This document shows positions 7,739 through 16,693 of a DNA stretch of 64,000 bases, piece after piece. Location: contig JAJZIR010000004.1 of assembly GCA_021810505.1 (NCBI GenBank), positions 62,001-126,000 of the forward strand, in the 5' to 3' direction. Source of the DNA: a bacterium (GTDB lineage: Bacteria; Deinococcota; Deinococci; Deinococcales; Deinococcaceae). The notes beneath the pieces were generated by a model. The model had not been told where the DNA came from. It searched no databases and saw only the letters and a program-made list of their open reading frames with translations. Each line of letters begins with the position of its first letter. Within the stretch, counting starts at the first letter, position 1. The translations under genes and the position numbers were made by a program.

Positions 7739-8804
7739 GGTGGCTTTTCTAGCTCTAGAGGGGCTCGCCAAAAGTTACGGGAGCTTCCAGGCAGTGCGCG
7801 CGCTGAGCCTGCAGCTGCGCGAAGGGGAGCTGCTCTCTCTGTTAGGCCCCTCGGGCTGCGGTAAGACCACCACCTTGCGGATGGTGGGGGGTTTCACCGC
7901 ACCCGACCAGGGGTCTATCCGTATCGCCGGGGAGGACATCACCAAGTATCCAGCGGAGGTCCGCCCTACCGGCATGGTCTTTCAGCGGGCCGCCCTCTGG
8001 CCCCATATGAATGTCTGGCACAACGTAGCGTTTGGCTTGAAGATACGCCGCGTCCCGCGCCCCGAGATTTACCGCCGAGTCCGCGAGACCCTAGAATTGG
8101 TCGGTTTACCGGACAGCGGCAAAAAATATCCGCCACAGCTCTCGGGTGGCCAAGCTCAGCGGATCGCCTTAGCCCGCGCCCTGGTGCTACGCCCTAAGGT
8201 TCTGCTGCTAGATGAGCCTTTCTCCAACTTAGACGCTCAGCTGCGCCTCCGGCTCCGCGAGGAAGTTCGTTCCATCCAGCAGCTCAGCGGCCTCACCACG
8301 CTGTTGGTCACCCACGATCAAGCCGAAGCCCTGGCTATCTCCGACCGCATTGCCGTGATGGAAAGCGGGGAGGTGCTCCAGGAGTGTAATCCAGCCGACC
8401 TCTACACCCGCCCAGCCAATCTGCGGGTCGCTCGCTTTGTCGGAGAGATGAACGTGCTCAAGACCGAACTGATCGGTGGCGCCCTGAAGCTTTTCGGGGA
8501 GTGCGCGCGGCACCACAGCTTGGACGCATTGGTCGATGGCCCGGTCACCGTAGCCATCCGCCCCGAAGACCTAGTGTTGGAACCCGGCCAAGGCGCTAGG
8601 ATCGAGAGCGTCTCCGACCTAGGGCACGCTCTCCAAGTACACCTACAAACCGCGCACGGCCCGGTGCGGGCCTGGACCAGCCGGAAAACCCTCAGACCCG
8701 GGGAGAGCGTGCGTCCGGGGGCGCAGCGTTGCCTTCTCTACCGGGAAGACCGCCTACTCTTAGAGATTAGCGCGCGCGAGGTGAGCGATGCACCATCCAC
8801 TTGA
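7731..8804 (+). CDS. ABC importer ATPase (Ugp/Pot family)
   Basis: Cytoplasmic ATPase of 357 residues that powers the importer. Walker A GPSGCGKTT (39-47), Q85, signature LSGGQ (137-141), Walker B VLLLDEP with E162 and H-loop LLVTHDQ near 190-196; the remaining ~110 residues are a TOBE-like regulatory domain. GTG start overlapping the permease stop by 8 bp. The convergent Ugp-like importer at 11.5-15.9 kb has no ATPase of its own, and multi-client ATPases of this family are known, so this subunit may serve both systems (inference). Confidence 0.92.
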   Translation: MSEVAFLALEGLAKSYGSFQAVRALSLQLREGELLSLLGPSGCGKTTTLRMVGGFTAPDQGSIRIAGEDITKYPAEVRPTGMVFQRAALWPHMNVWHNVAFGLKIRRVPRPEIYRRVRETLELVGLPDSGKKYPPQLSGGQAQRIALARALVLRPKVLLLDEPFSNLDAQLRLRLREEVRSIQQLSGLTTLLVTHDQAEALAISDRIAVMESGEVLQECNPADLYTRPANLRVARFVGEMNVLKTELIGGALKLFGECARHHSLDALVDGPVTVAIRPEDLVLEPGQGARIESVSDLGHALQVHLQTAHGPVRAWTSRKTLRPGESVRPGAQRCLLYREDRLLLEISAREVSDAPST

Positions 8805-9495
8805 ATCCCGATTGGAACTGCCTTCACGCTTTCAGCCGAAAGGTCGCTGGGCCAGGATCGCTCACCGCGGCAATCCCCTAGCTGCTCCAGGCAATAGCCG
8901 GCAAGCGGTAGAAGCGGCACTGAGGTGGCCCATCGACGCCGTGGAAGCCGACCTCAGGCGGAGCGCCGACGGGCAGTGGGTGCTGGCCCATGACCCAGAG
9001 CTGAGCAACGCTTTCGGTAACCGGCTGCGCATCGCGGAGCACTCCTTCTCGGAACTGGCTGCGTTCTTCGCCCCGCAGGGAGAGCTGATGACCCTGAGCG
9101 ACCTCACCGACCTGCTGCGTGGCCAGGCGGGATTGCTCTTGGACTTGAAAGAGCCCGGGCAAGCGGAAGGAGCTGCGCGCAGCCTCCTAGAGCTAGATTT
9201 TACCGAAGCGGTCTTATGCGGGGGAATCGGCGATGACCTCTACCGAGCCAGCGGACTAGCCTTAGCCACCACCCTAGGACCTTTCTGGTCCGGCCGCCCT
9301 GCCTTAGAAGAGCTCCCCTCCACGGCAGTATCGGTCTACTGGCAGCACCTCACCTCCAGCTGGATGCAGGAAGCGGCCTTCTTTGGCTTACAAGTTTTGG
9401 CCTGGACCGTCGACGAGGTCGGGAGCCTTCGGGCCTTGGGCAATCTGGGAGTTCAGGGAATCATCAGCAACCGGCTGGACTACCTATGCGCGTAG
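8788..9495 (+). CDS. Glycerophosphodiester phosphodiesterase
   Basis: Hydrolyses glycerophosphodiesters to glycerol-3-phosphate and an alcohol. The 235 residues show the GDPD signature: IAHRGN (H26, R27), APGNSRQA in place of the common PENT segment, VEADLR (E53, D55) and WVLAHD (H68), with the TIM-barrel end LAWTVDE and ISNRLDYL. There is no signal peptide, so it acts in the cytosol on imported substrate. The ATG overlaps the ATPase gene by 17 bp. Co-transcription with an ABC importer parallels the Ugp systems and gives the operon its likely role. Confidence 0.92.
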   Translation: MHHPLESRLELPSRFQPKGRWARIAHRGNPLAAPGNSRQAVEAALRWPIDAVEADLRRSADGQWVLAHDPELSNAFGNRLRIAEHSFSELAAFFAPQGELMTLSDLTDLLRGQAGLLLDLKEPGQAEGAARSLLELDFTEAVLCGGIGDDLYRASGLALATTLGPFWSGRPALEELPSTAVSVYWQHLTSSWMQEAAFFGLQVLAWTVDEVGSLRALGNLGVQGIISNRLDYLCA

Positions 9496-9550
9496 ATAGC
9501 CGCCATCCGGTACGGCGCCCGCCGAGCAGGGCCCAGGGGCCGGTCCAGCT

Positions 9551-10894
9551 GTGAGCGGACGGCCAGCCAGCAGATTGCCCTTGCTGGATACCGAGGTCTT
9601 TTTAGAGCGGGAGCAGCACAAGAGCCATCTCGCATTCACTTTCGAAGTCGAGCCAGGTACAGCTTACCTGTGCCTACATTTCGACTACCAGCCCGCCCGA
9701 GTAGGATCGCTGCGCAACCTGCTGACCCTGAGCCTGAGCGACCCCGAGCGGCCGAGAGGTAGCCTGCACCGGCACCACAGCGGGAACCCTCAGGTCAGCT
9801 GGATCGGCCCTACCGCCAGCCCCGGATGGATGCCAGGAACACTGCCGCCCGGGCGCTGGACCTTGTGGATCGACGCCCACGCGGTGCTCGAGCCTGCCAA
9901 GGTCCAGGTCCGTGTCGACGCCGAGGAGAGGGCGGGGCAGGAGCCACCCCCGGTTGCGGGGAGGCCGCAGAGCGAGCTCGGAGCCCGAAAGCTCTGGAAA
10001 CCAGCTGGGTGGTGGGTAGGCGAGCTGCACTGCCACAGCAACCATTCCGATGGGCAGTGGACGCCGGAGCAGATCGCCGCCTCAGCCGCCCAGGAGGGGT
10101 TAGACTTCGTCGCGCTGACCGATCACAACACCAAATCCGGAGGTAGTGCCTGGCCTGCTTGGGGCCCGCTAAGGCTCTCAGGTCTAGAACTCACCACCTT
10201 CTACGGGCACGCCCTAGTCCTAGGAGAAACCTGGCCCGACTGGAGAGAGGGGATTCCCTTCGCTCAGCTATCCGAAGCGGCCGAACAGCAAGGCGACCTA
10301 GTGGTGATGGCGCACCCCGCGGCCGAAGGAGACCCGGTGTGTACCGGTTGCCGCTGGGTCCATCCGGACTGCCTCCCAGGCCCACTCAAGCTCATCGAGG
10401 TCTGGAACGGACCCTGGTCAGATAGGAACGAGCAGGCCTTGCAGCTGTGGCACCGCTGGCTGGATCAGGGGTTTGCACTGGCCATCACCGCAGGCTCGGA
10501 CGCACACTCCGCGAGTACCTGGCGATCCGGCCAGATTGGGCGCACGGTGATCGCCAGCCCATCGCTGGAACCCAGCGCGCTGCTGCGATCCCTGAAGCGC
10601 GGTCAGGCCTATCTGAGCTGCGGGCCACACCTGAGCGCGGCGGTGCGAGAGGGGGGTGCAGGCACAGCGGACCTAGAGGTCACCGTGCAGGGCGAAAAGG
10701 GTGAGGACAGCTGGATGCTGCGCCTGGTGCAATCGAAGGGCGAGCAGAGCAGGGAAGCGCCCATAGGTAGCTCCCGACAGCGCATCGAGCGCCGTTGGGG
10801 GGAGTGGGTGACCATCGAGCTGCGCGGCCCCCACGGAGTGCTCGCGCTCAGCAACGCCATTTGGCCCTGGGGCTCCCCTCTAAGGAGCAGCTAG
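9551..10894 (+). CDS. PHP-domain hydrolase, CehA/McbA type
   Basis: A 447-residue metallohydrolase. Residues 1-150 form an N-terminal domain rich in beta pattern (…LPPGRWTLWIDAH). The PHP domain follows with GELHCHSNHSDG (H160, H162), FVALTDHNT (D191, H192), MAHPA, EVWNG and AGSDAH, the metal ligands expected of the superfamily. No export signal. GTG start at 9551. CehA/McbA relatives hydrolyse esters, carbamates or phosphoesters; here the operon with GDPD suggests a phosphoester but this is inference. A paralogue of the same architecture ends the convergent operon. Confidence 0.85.
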   Translation: MSGRPASRLPLLDTEVFLEREQHKSHLAFTFEVEPGTAYLCLHFDYQPARVGSLRNLLTLSLSDPERPRGSLHRHHSGNPQVSWIGPTASPGWMPGTLPPGRWTLWIDAHAVLEPAKVQVRVDAEERAGQEPPPVAGRPQSELGARKLWKPAGWWVGELHCHSNHSDGQWTPEQIAASAAQEGLDFVALTDHNTKSGGSAWPAWGPLRLSGLELTTFYGHALVLGETWPDWREGIPFAQLSEAAEQQGDLVVMAHPAAEGDPVCTGCRWVHPDCLPGPLKLIEVWNGPWSDRNEQALQLWHRWLDQGFALAITAGSDAHSASTWRSGQIGRTVIASPSLEPSALLRSLKRGQAYLSCGPHLSAAVREGGAGTADLEVTVQGEKGEDSWMLRLVQSKGEQSREAPIGSSRQRIERRWGEWVTIELRGPHGVLALSNAIWPWGSPLRSS

Positions 10895-10945
10895 GCGAGC
10901 TCACACTTGAGACCGACAGACTTGCCGGACGTCAGTATCTGCAGC

Positions 10946-11481
10946 ATGCACCAAATAGGGGGGTCGCCGGAGCTGATCGCCGCGCACTTCCTAGCGGCTT
11001 ATAGCAGCCCAAGGCGTCGCCCTGATCTAGTGCGTCGTTCAGAACAGCCGGTCCACTGGGGGCGTGGCCCTAGCGGCTCCGGCACCGCTGCGGCCGGCCG
11101 CCTCGCCTCTGGACAAAGCCCCGGCTGGCCGAGGATCTAAGCGGCTAGCCCGCCCTGCAGCCCCCGATGCTGGCCATGACTGGCGGCACGCTCATCCCAG
11201 GAGCAGCCCTAGCCGGCCTAGCGACCTCTCCCGCCACCTCGTCGGCCGTCCCAGCTGCTGGAATCGCCACCGCGGTGGCCGACAGCTACCTCGAGACCGC
11301 CCTGCAGCGCGGCGTCCAACTCGAGCTGCTAGGGACGGCTGCAGCCGGACCAGTGGGCTCAGCCGCGCTGGGCACCACCGCCCTGGACCTTCTAGTAAGC
11401 GCTGGCGCACGGATGTGGGTCCGACCCAGCGCGGTACGCGCTGTCCAGCCGCTCGCCCTCACTTCCAGCGCCCGGATTTGA
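10946..11481 (+). pseudogene. Possible decayed SIS-domain sugar-phosphate isomerase gene
   Basis: The 565-base gap between two convergent PHP genes has no intact gene, but shifting frames spell a SIS-like series. A segment near 10995-11045 reads RRRPDLVRRSEQ like the SxSGxSPDLV loop. A second frame then gives GVALAAPAP and ASPLDKAPAG. A third frame (11167-11481) gives LELLGTAAAGPVGSAAL and RPSAVRAVQPLAL, resembling the second SIS loop and the xAEVRHGPxAL end. At least two frameshifts are needed. The similarity is by eye only; if wrong, this stretch simply holds no gene. Confidence 0.3.
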
Positions 11482-12862
11482 AGTGCGCGCCGACCAGTAC
11501 CGGATTGCTGGCCGCCATGAAGCTGTCCCAGCTGCGGAAGCGCTGGTGGGGGCTGGGAGCCTGGTAGGGCTGCGCGTGCAGCTCGATGCGGTAGTAGCTG
11601 GGCTGCGCGCAGAGGTCGGAGCCTTCCCAGACGTGATCGCCCGGTGGGAAGTCTCGGTGCGCCAGGTACAAGCCATTCTTGAGGACGAACAGCGTAGCGG
11701 GACGATCCAGACCCCTGAGCTGGGCGCGCAGCTCGACGCGGCCCCCCAAAGGCAAGGACTCCCACATCTGGGCGGTCTTGCCACCAGAGGCGGCCTGGAA
11801 CTCCAAGGTCGGCCCCAGGGAAACGAAGACTCTCCCGGAGCGCAAGCCCGAGAGGATACCCGGCGCGCTGAGCTCCGGAGCCGCCACGTAGGTAAAGACC
11901 TGACCCAGCCTGTGGCGGCCCCAGAAGGCCTGGTGGGAGTCGGTCGCTCCTACCCCGACCACCCGGTAACCCTGACCGAGCAGCTGGTCCCAGAGACCCC
12001 ACTGCAAGACGTTGTGCTGGAATTCCAGGTGGTGGTAAATCTCCATCAGGTCGGCTTGGGCCCAGTCTAGGTCGTGGCGCTGCCAACCCAGCACGTTGCT
12101 GAAGGGGTGGTTCACGCTGAACAACCCCCCAGCACGGTGGGTCTCCTCGACGGTGGCGGAGAGCGGCCTGGCTGGGTCATCCACCCGGATATCCACGGGG
12201 CGCTCGATGCCGATCAGGTTGGCGTGGCCGCGGTGCGAGGTGAGCTCCATCCCCCGAATCAGGGCGACCGGCCCCTGCCTTGCCCACTGCGCCAGCTCCC
12301 TCCAACCGCTGGTGGTGAAGTGGTCGGTCAAGACCAGGAAGTCCAAGCCGAAGTGCTGGGCCGCGCTCACCAGCTCAGCGACGCTGGAGTTGCCGTCGCT
12401 GTGCAGGGTATGGGTGTGCAGCTCGCCGCGGTACCAACCCGGTTCGGCCTTGAGCACCGGCTCCGGAAAAGGAACTTCCTGGGCCAGCGGCCGCTCGCTG
12501 CGGTCACCGTGAAGCTGGAGCTGGTAGGGCGTGGCGGGAACGAGCCCGGCCGCATCCAGCCACACCTCCCAGGTTCCAGGCGGCAGGGGGCCCGGCAGAG
12601 AGCCCGGCGTGGCCTGATCCTGAGCGATCTGCAGCTGAAGGGAGCGCTCCAGGTTGCCCTGTACCCGCATCGTCACTCCCCGGAGCTGACCACCTGGGTC
12701 GTAGACCAGGGGAAAGAGGCGACCGGTCTCCGAGGTGTAGCGCAGCTGCAAGCTCAGAGCAGTCACACCTCCAGGCAGGATGAAACTGTGGCGCAAATAA
12801 CCTGGCGTAGGCTCGGTGGAAGCTGACCAGGACCAAGCTAGCCCGGTGTCAGGGTTCGGCAA
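11459..12862 (-). CDS. PHP-domain hydrolase, CehA/McbA type (second copy)
   Basis: A 467-residue protein with the same two-part build as the enzyme at 9551: a ~140-residue N-terminal domain (…LPPGTWEVWLDA) and a PHP domain with GELHTHTLHSDG (H149, H151), LVLTDHFT (D180, H181), SVNHPF, and GATDSH. The TTG start follows a strong GAGGGGGGA site just after the permease gene stop. No signal peptide, so cytosolic. It is the last gene of a Ugp-like importer operon. The substrate is not known; a phosphodiester or phosphonate-like ester is the contextual guess. Confidence 0.83.
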   Translation of the reverse strand: MPNPDTGLAWSWSASTEPTPGYLRHSFILPGGVTALSLQLRYTSETGRLFPLVYDPGGQLRGVTMRVQGNLERSLQLQIAQDQATPGSLPGPLPPGTWEVWLDAAGLVPATPYQLQLHGDRSERPLAQEVPFPEPVLKAEPGWYRGELHTHTLHSDGNSSVAELVSAAQHFGLDFLVLTDHFTTSGWRELAQWARQGPVALIRGMELTSHRGHANLIGIERPVDIRVDDPARPLSATVEETHRAGGLFSVNHPFSNVLGWQRHDLDWAQADLMEIYHHLEFQHNVLQWGLWDQLLGQGYRVVGVGATDSHQAFWGRHRLGQVFTYVAAPELSAPGILSGLRSGRVFVSLGPTLEFQAASGGKTAQMWESLPLGGRVELRAQLRGLDRPATLFVLKNGLYLAHRDFPPGDHVWEGSDLCAQPSYYRIELHAQPYQAPSPHQRFRSWDSFMAASNPVLVGAHFKSGRWK

Positions 12863-12880
12863 AAGTCCCCCCTCTCGCGG

Positions 12881-13699
12881 TCACCCGCGGACGCCCGTCC
12901 GGCTGATCGACTCGACGATGTACCGCTGGGCGATCAGGAAGAAGACCAGCACCGGCAGCGTGGTGAAGACGGCAGCGGCTGAGAGCTGGGTATACTCGGA
13001 GTTGTTACCCGTGCGGAAGCTGGCCAGACCGACCTCGATGGGCCTGACCGCGTGGCCGTTGGTGACGATCAGCGGCCAGAGGAAAGCGTTATAGGAGCCC
13101 AGAAAGACGTAGACGCCCACGGTGACCAGAGCTGGGATCACCAGAGGGGCCACCACGTGCCACAGGATGGCCAGCTCGCCCGCTCCGTCGATGCGCGCAG
13201 CGTCGAACAGGTCTCTGGGTAAGCTCATCACGAACTGGCGGATCAGGAAGATCCCGAACGTGCTGGCCGCCCAGGGGATGATCTGCACCTGATAGGTGTT
13301 GAGCCAATGTAGGTCAGCAAACAGCAGGTACTGGGGGATGATGTTGAGCTCGGTGGGGATCATCAGCACCGACAAGACCAGCCAGAACAGCACGCGCTTC
13401 CCCGGGAACTCGTGCATGCCGAAGGCGTAGGCGGCGCCCAGCGAGGTGATCAGCACCAGGGCGGTGGTCAGGGTGGCGATCAGGATGGTGTTGAAGAAGT
13501 AACGACCCCAGGGAGCAGCCTCCCAGGCGTGGACGTAGTTCTGGTAGTGGAACTGCGGGATCAGGGACCCCGGAAAGCTAGCTGCGTGCGACGAGCTCTC
13601 TAAGCTGCTGAAAAGAGTCCAGATCAGGGGGAAGAGCAAGATGGCCAGCCCGACGATCAGCCCGACGTGGCGCCACAGCTGGCGGCGGCGCTCAACCAT
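12881..13699 (-). CDS. UgpE/MalG-type ABC permease
   Basis: Inner-membrane importer subunit of 272 residues with six hydrophobic segments. The EAA loop reads DLFDAARIDGAGELAILWHVV, typical of carbohydrate and glycerol-3-phosphate importers (CUT1). The ATG overlaps the upstream permease gene by 8 bp. It lies between that permease and the PHP hydrolase; no ATPase gene is in this operon, so a shared MsmX/UgpC-type ATPase must serve it. Confidence 0.88.
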   Translation of the reverse strand: MVERRRQLWRHVGLIVGLAILLFPLIWTLFSSLESSSHAASFPGSLIPQFHYQNYVHAWEAAPWGRYFFNTILIATLTTALVLITSLGAAYAFGMHEFPGKRVLFWLVLSVLMIPTELNIIPQYLLFADLHWLNTYQVQIIPWAASTFGIFLIRQFVMSLPRDLFDAARIDGAGELAILWHVVAPLVIPALVTVGVYVFLGSYNAFLWPLIVTNGHAVRPIEVGLASFRTGNNSEYTQLSAAAVFTTLPVLVFFLIAQRYIVESISRTGVRG

Positions 13700-14597
13700 A
13701 GTGGATCCTCCTGCGGGTCACAAACAGCTCGATGCCGGTGAGCAGCAGCAGCAAGAGGAAGAGCACCACCGCCACCGCGGCAGCGTAACCGAAGCGGAAA
13801 AACTGGAAGCCATCCAGGTAGATCAGAAAGGAAAGCACGGTGGTAGCGTCCAACGGGCCGCCGCCGGTCAGCTGGAAGATCTGGGTAAAGGCCTTGAAGG
13901 AGCTGATAGTCGTGATCAGGACGACGAAGATCAGGGTAGGGCTGAGCAGGGGCCAGGTGATCCGCCAAAAGATCTGGCGCTCGGAGGCCCCATCGATTCT
14001 GGCCGCCTCCTTGAGCTCGCTGGGCACGTTGAGCAGGCCAGCGGTCAGGATCAGCGCGCTGAAACCGAGGTCGTGCCAGGTGGTGTAGATGATGATGGAG
14101 GGCAGCGCCCAGGTCCGGGACTCGGTCCACCCCGGGCCAGGCAGGTGGAGCAGGCCCAGCAGGTCATTGAGGATGCCGAACTGGGGCTGGAAGATCCATA
14201 GCCACACCAGGGAGGTCGAGACCAACGGCAACACGTAGGGGAGCAGGTAAGCGGTGCGGTAGAAGCCCCGCCCGCGGGCCACGCCGGCGATCAGGTTAGC
14301 CACCACCAAGCCCAAACCGGTGCTGGCCACCACCTGCGCGGCGCCGTACAGAAACGTCACCCGCAGCGCATGCCAGAAGGTCGCCGAGCGGAACATCTCC
14401 TGGAAGTGACGCCCCCCCACGAAGCGCGGAGGGGCGCTGAAGGACCAGTGAAAAAAGCTGAGGACGAAGACGAACAGGCTGGGTAAGATGGTGAAGACCA
14501 AGAGCACCAAGAGGGCCGGTGCCAAGAGGAGGTAGGGCGACCAGCTGCGGCCGCGGCGCTTAGCGGCCCCCGGGTACCCAGCTCGGCGGATCTCCAC
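13692..14597 (-). CDS. UgpA/MalF-type ABC permease
   Basis: A 301-residue membrane subunit; an N-terminal basic stretch is followed by LLLAPALLVLLVFTILPSLFVF and five more hydrophobic segments. The EAA loop is ELKEAARIDGASERQIFWRI. It starts with GTG at 14597, 12 bases after the binding-protein stop, with GAAGG upstream. Together with the next permease it forms the pore of a CUT1-family importer. Confidence 0.88.
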   Translation of the reverse strand: MEIRRAGYPGAAKRRGRSWSPYLLLAPALLVLLVFTILPSLFVFVLSFFHWSFSAPPRFVGGRHFQEMFRSATFWHALRVTFLYGAAQVVASTGLGLVVANLIAGVARGRGFYRTAYLLPYVLPLVSTSLVWLWIFQPQFGILNDLLGLLHLPGPGWTESRTWALPSIIIYTTWHDLGFSALILTAGLLNVPSELKEAARIDGASERQIFWRITWPLLSPTLIFVVLITTISSFKAFTQIFQLTGGGPLDATTVLSFLIYLDGFQFFRFGYAAAVAVVLFLLLLLLTGIELFVTRRRIHYG

Positions 14598-14609
14598 CGA
14601 GGCCTTCGC

Positions 14610-15926
14610 CTACTGCGCCAGCGCCTTGAGGTAGGCGACCTTCACCTTGGCCAACCAGTTTCCCTCCCTGCGGATCAGGCGCTGGGCATCGGTCAGCGCT
14701 TTGGCCATGGCTTGCTCAGGAGTACTGTCCCCCTTGACGGCCGACTGGATCAGGCTGGGCAGCGGGGAGCCGCTACGCCAAGCGAATTGATCCCACCAGC
14801 CCGAGAAATGGGTGGGAACCGCATGGGCCAGCTCGGCGATGGCTACCAGCTTGGCCCGTCCGGCTACAGTCTTGAAGTAGCCGTCCTGCAGCAGCCTAGC
14901 GTAGGCCATCCGGTTGGCCGGGAGATATCCGGTGTGCTCGACCCAATAAGCCTGGGCCTTGGGGGACACCAGGAAGCTGGCAAAGGCCCAGGCCGCGCTC
15001 TGCTGGGCCGGGCTGGCATTGGGGCCCTTGGCGAAGATCCCGATGTCGGAACCGTAAAGCTTGGTGTAGACCTTCCCCTGGCCGGTGGGGCCAGCCGGCA
15101 TCGGAGCCACACCGAGCTGGAAGTGGTGACCGACCGCCTTCTGGATGTAGGGGAGCTCAGCGATCGAGGCGGTAATCACTGCGGCATTGCCGTTACCGAA
15201 CAGAACCTCGTAGTCGAAATGAGCGGTCACGACGGCCTGGCCCTTGCTGACCAGCTGGTGCCAGAGCGAGAGCACCCGTGCACCGGCACCGTCGGTCGCG
15301 AAGACCGGATCGCTCTCCCCTTTAGTGAGGACCCGCGAACCGGTGCTGTTGACGAAGGCCTGGAAGGTGTCGTTGCCGAAATTATCGGCCAGCATCGCCC
15401 GCTTGGCGCTGGGGTCGGTGAGCAGGGGGGCGTCCTTGCGCAGCGCGGCCCAGCTGGTCGGTGGCTTGAGGCCCAGCTTGTCGAATAGGGTCTTGTTGTA
15501 GTAGAGGACGATGTCGCTCTTATTGAAGGGGAGGAGCCAGATCTCGCCGTTGGGGTAGCGGCCGCTGGCCAGCATGGCCGGGTAGAGCTCCTCGCGCAGG
15601 GCGGCGTGCGGGCTCATGAATTTGGCGACCGGCACCATCTCGCCGTCCTGGATGAAGTTGGTGGCCCCCGAAGGATACATCTGGGCCAGAGTAGGAGGGC
15701 TGCCGGCAGCGATCTGGGCCAAGATCTTGACGTTGAGGGAAGAGTACCCGCCCTCCGAGATGTTGCGCACGTGGATATTGGGGTGGGAAGCCTCGAACAC
15801 CTTGACTAGGGCGTCCAGCGCCTTGGCATTCGGGCCGGTCATGGCCTGCTCGAAGGTGATGGTCACCGGTGCCGCGCTGGCCAGACCGGCGCCCAGCATC
15901 AGACCGCTCAGCAAAAGACCTTTCAT
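14610..15926 (-). CDS. UgpB-like solute-binding protein
   Basis: Exported 438-residue receptor with signal peptide MKGLLLSGLMLGAGLASA. The mature N-terminus VTITFEQAMTGPNAKALDALV and the segments GGYSSLNVKILAQIAAGSPP and QMYPSGATNFI resemble glycerol-3-phosphate/glycerophosphodiester receptors (UgpB) more than maltose receptors. The ATG follows AAGGGGGA. It is the first gene of a four-gene minus-strand operon ending in a PHP hydrolase. Ligand assignment rests on resemblance and on the phosphodiesterase in the convergent operon. Confidence 0.87.
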   Translation of the reverse strand: MKGLLLSGLMLGAGLASAAPVTITFEQAMTGPNAKALDALVKVFEASHPNIHVRNISEGGYSSLNVKILAQIAAGSPPTLAQMYPSGATNFIQDGEMVPVAKFMSPHAALREELYPAMLASGRYPNGEIWLLPFNKSDIVLYYNKTLFDKLGLKPPTSWAALRKDAPLLTDPSAKRAMLADNFGNDTFQAFVNSTGSRVLTKGESDPVFATDGAGARVLSLWHQLVSKGQAVVTAHFDYEVLFGNGNAAVITASIAELPYIQKAVGHHFQLGVAPMPAGPTGQGKVYTKLYGSDIGIFAKGPNASPAQQSAAWAFASFLVSPKAQAYWVEHTGYLPANRMAYARLLQDGYFKTVAGRAKLVAIAELAHAVPTHFSGWWDQFAWRSGSPLPSLIQSAVKGDSTPEQAMAKALTDAQRLIRREGNWLAKVKVAYLKALAQ

Positions 15927-15978
15927 CTGGTTCCCCCTTGGTGGCTCCCTAGGCGGCTAATGTATTGCCTCCCTTGCC

Positions 15979-15984
15979 ATTCTA
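15979..15984 (-). promoter_or_regulatory. -10 box of the Ugp-like operon
   Basis: TAGAAT on the minus strand, 53 bases before the UgpB-like start codon; no clear -35 is visible. It would leave a short leader of about 45 bases. Confidence 0.4.
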
Positions 15985-16095
15985 GCAGATCGGCTCTCCG
16001 GCCCCGGACGCACTCTCTGACGCCGCGCTGACATCCGGCGCGGCGCTGAGGCCGGGAGAAAATGCAGGTGCGCGCTCAGGGTGTAGAATTCTGGG

Positions 16096-16509
16096 ATGGA
16101 GTTCCGGAGGGCAGCCGCGCAAGACTTGATCCGCCTATGCGCCTTGGACCCCCGGCTGCGGAGCGAGGAGGGACATCTGCGGTTCGTCCGAGCGGCCATC
16201 CTCTCCGGACACGCCTACACCGATGGGCCGGCGCAGGCAGCCTATGCCGTCATGGATAGAGGCTTCTTCGAGCGAGACTTCGTGCACACCCTCTACGTGC
16301 ACCCCGGGCAGCGCCGACAGGGCATCGGCCTGGCGCTGCTCCGCTTTCTGGAGTCGGCCTCCAGCGGGCGGCTGTTCACCTCCACCAACCTATCTAACCT
16401 GCCGATGCAGGCGCTGCTGGACCGGGCGGGCTACCGGCTCAGCGGAGTCGTGCACGATCTGGATCCGAGTGACCCAGAGCTGATCTACTCCAGGAGTCTA
16501 GGCCAGTGA
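16096..16509 (+). CDS. GNAT-family N-acetyltransferase
   Basis: A 137-residue acetyltransferase. Motif A, which binds acetyl-CoA, reads TLYVHPGQRRQGIGLALLRFLE, followed by ALLDRAGYRLSGVVHDL in motif B. The start ATG is preceded at 6 nt by TAGAAT (16084-16089) with no ribosome-binding site, so the mRNA is probably leaderless. Acceptor substrate unknown. It is divergent from the Ugp-like operon and not in an obvious operon. Confidence 0.82.
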   Translation: MEFRRAAAQDLIRLCALDPRLRSEEGHLRFVRAAILSGHAYTDGPAQAAYAVMDRGFFERDFVHTLYVHPGQRRQGIGLALLRFLESASSGRLFTSTNLSNLPMQALLDRAGYRLSGVVHDLDPSDPELIYSRSLGQ

Positions 16510-16693
16510 GCCTGGCCGACTGTGGGCCAGCTCGGCTCAGAGGGCTCTACGCTAGCCGGTGCGCTCCAGCCCGGGCCTGATACCAAGGCCCCGGGTGGAC
16601 GAGAAACTAGGAGGCCGCTAGAAGGTGTCATCTGGCCAGTAGCTAGGGCCTTGGCGGCCTCTCGCTCAAGGGCGCCTTGCGGTATCTTGGCCT

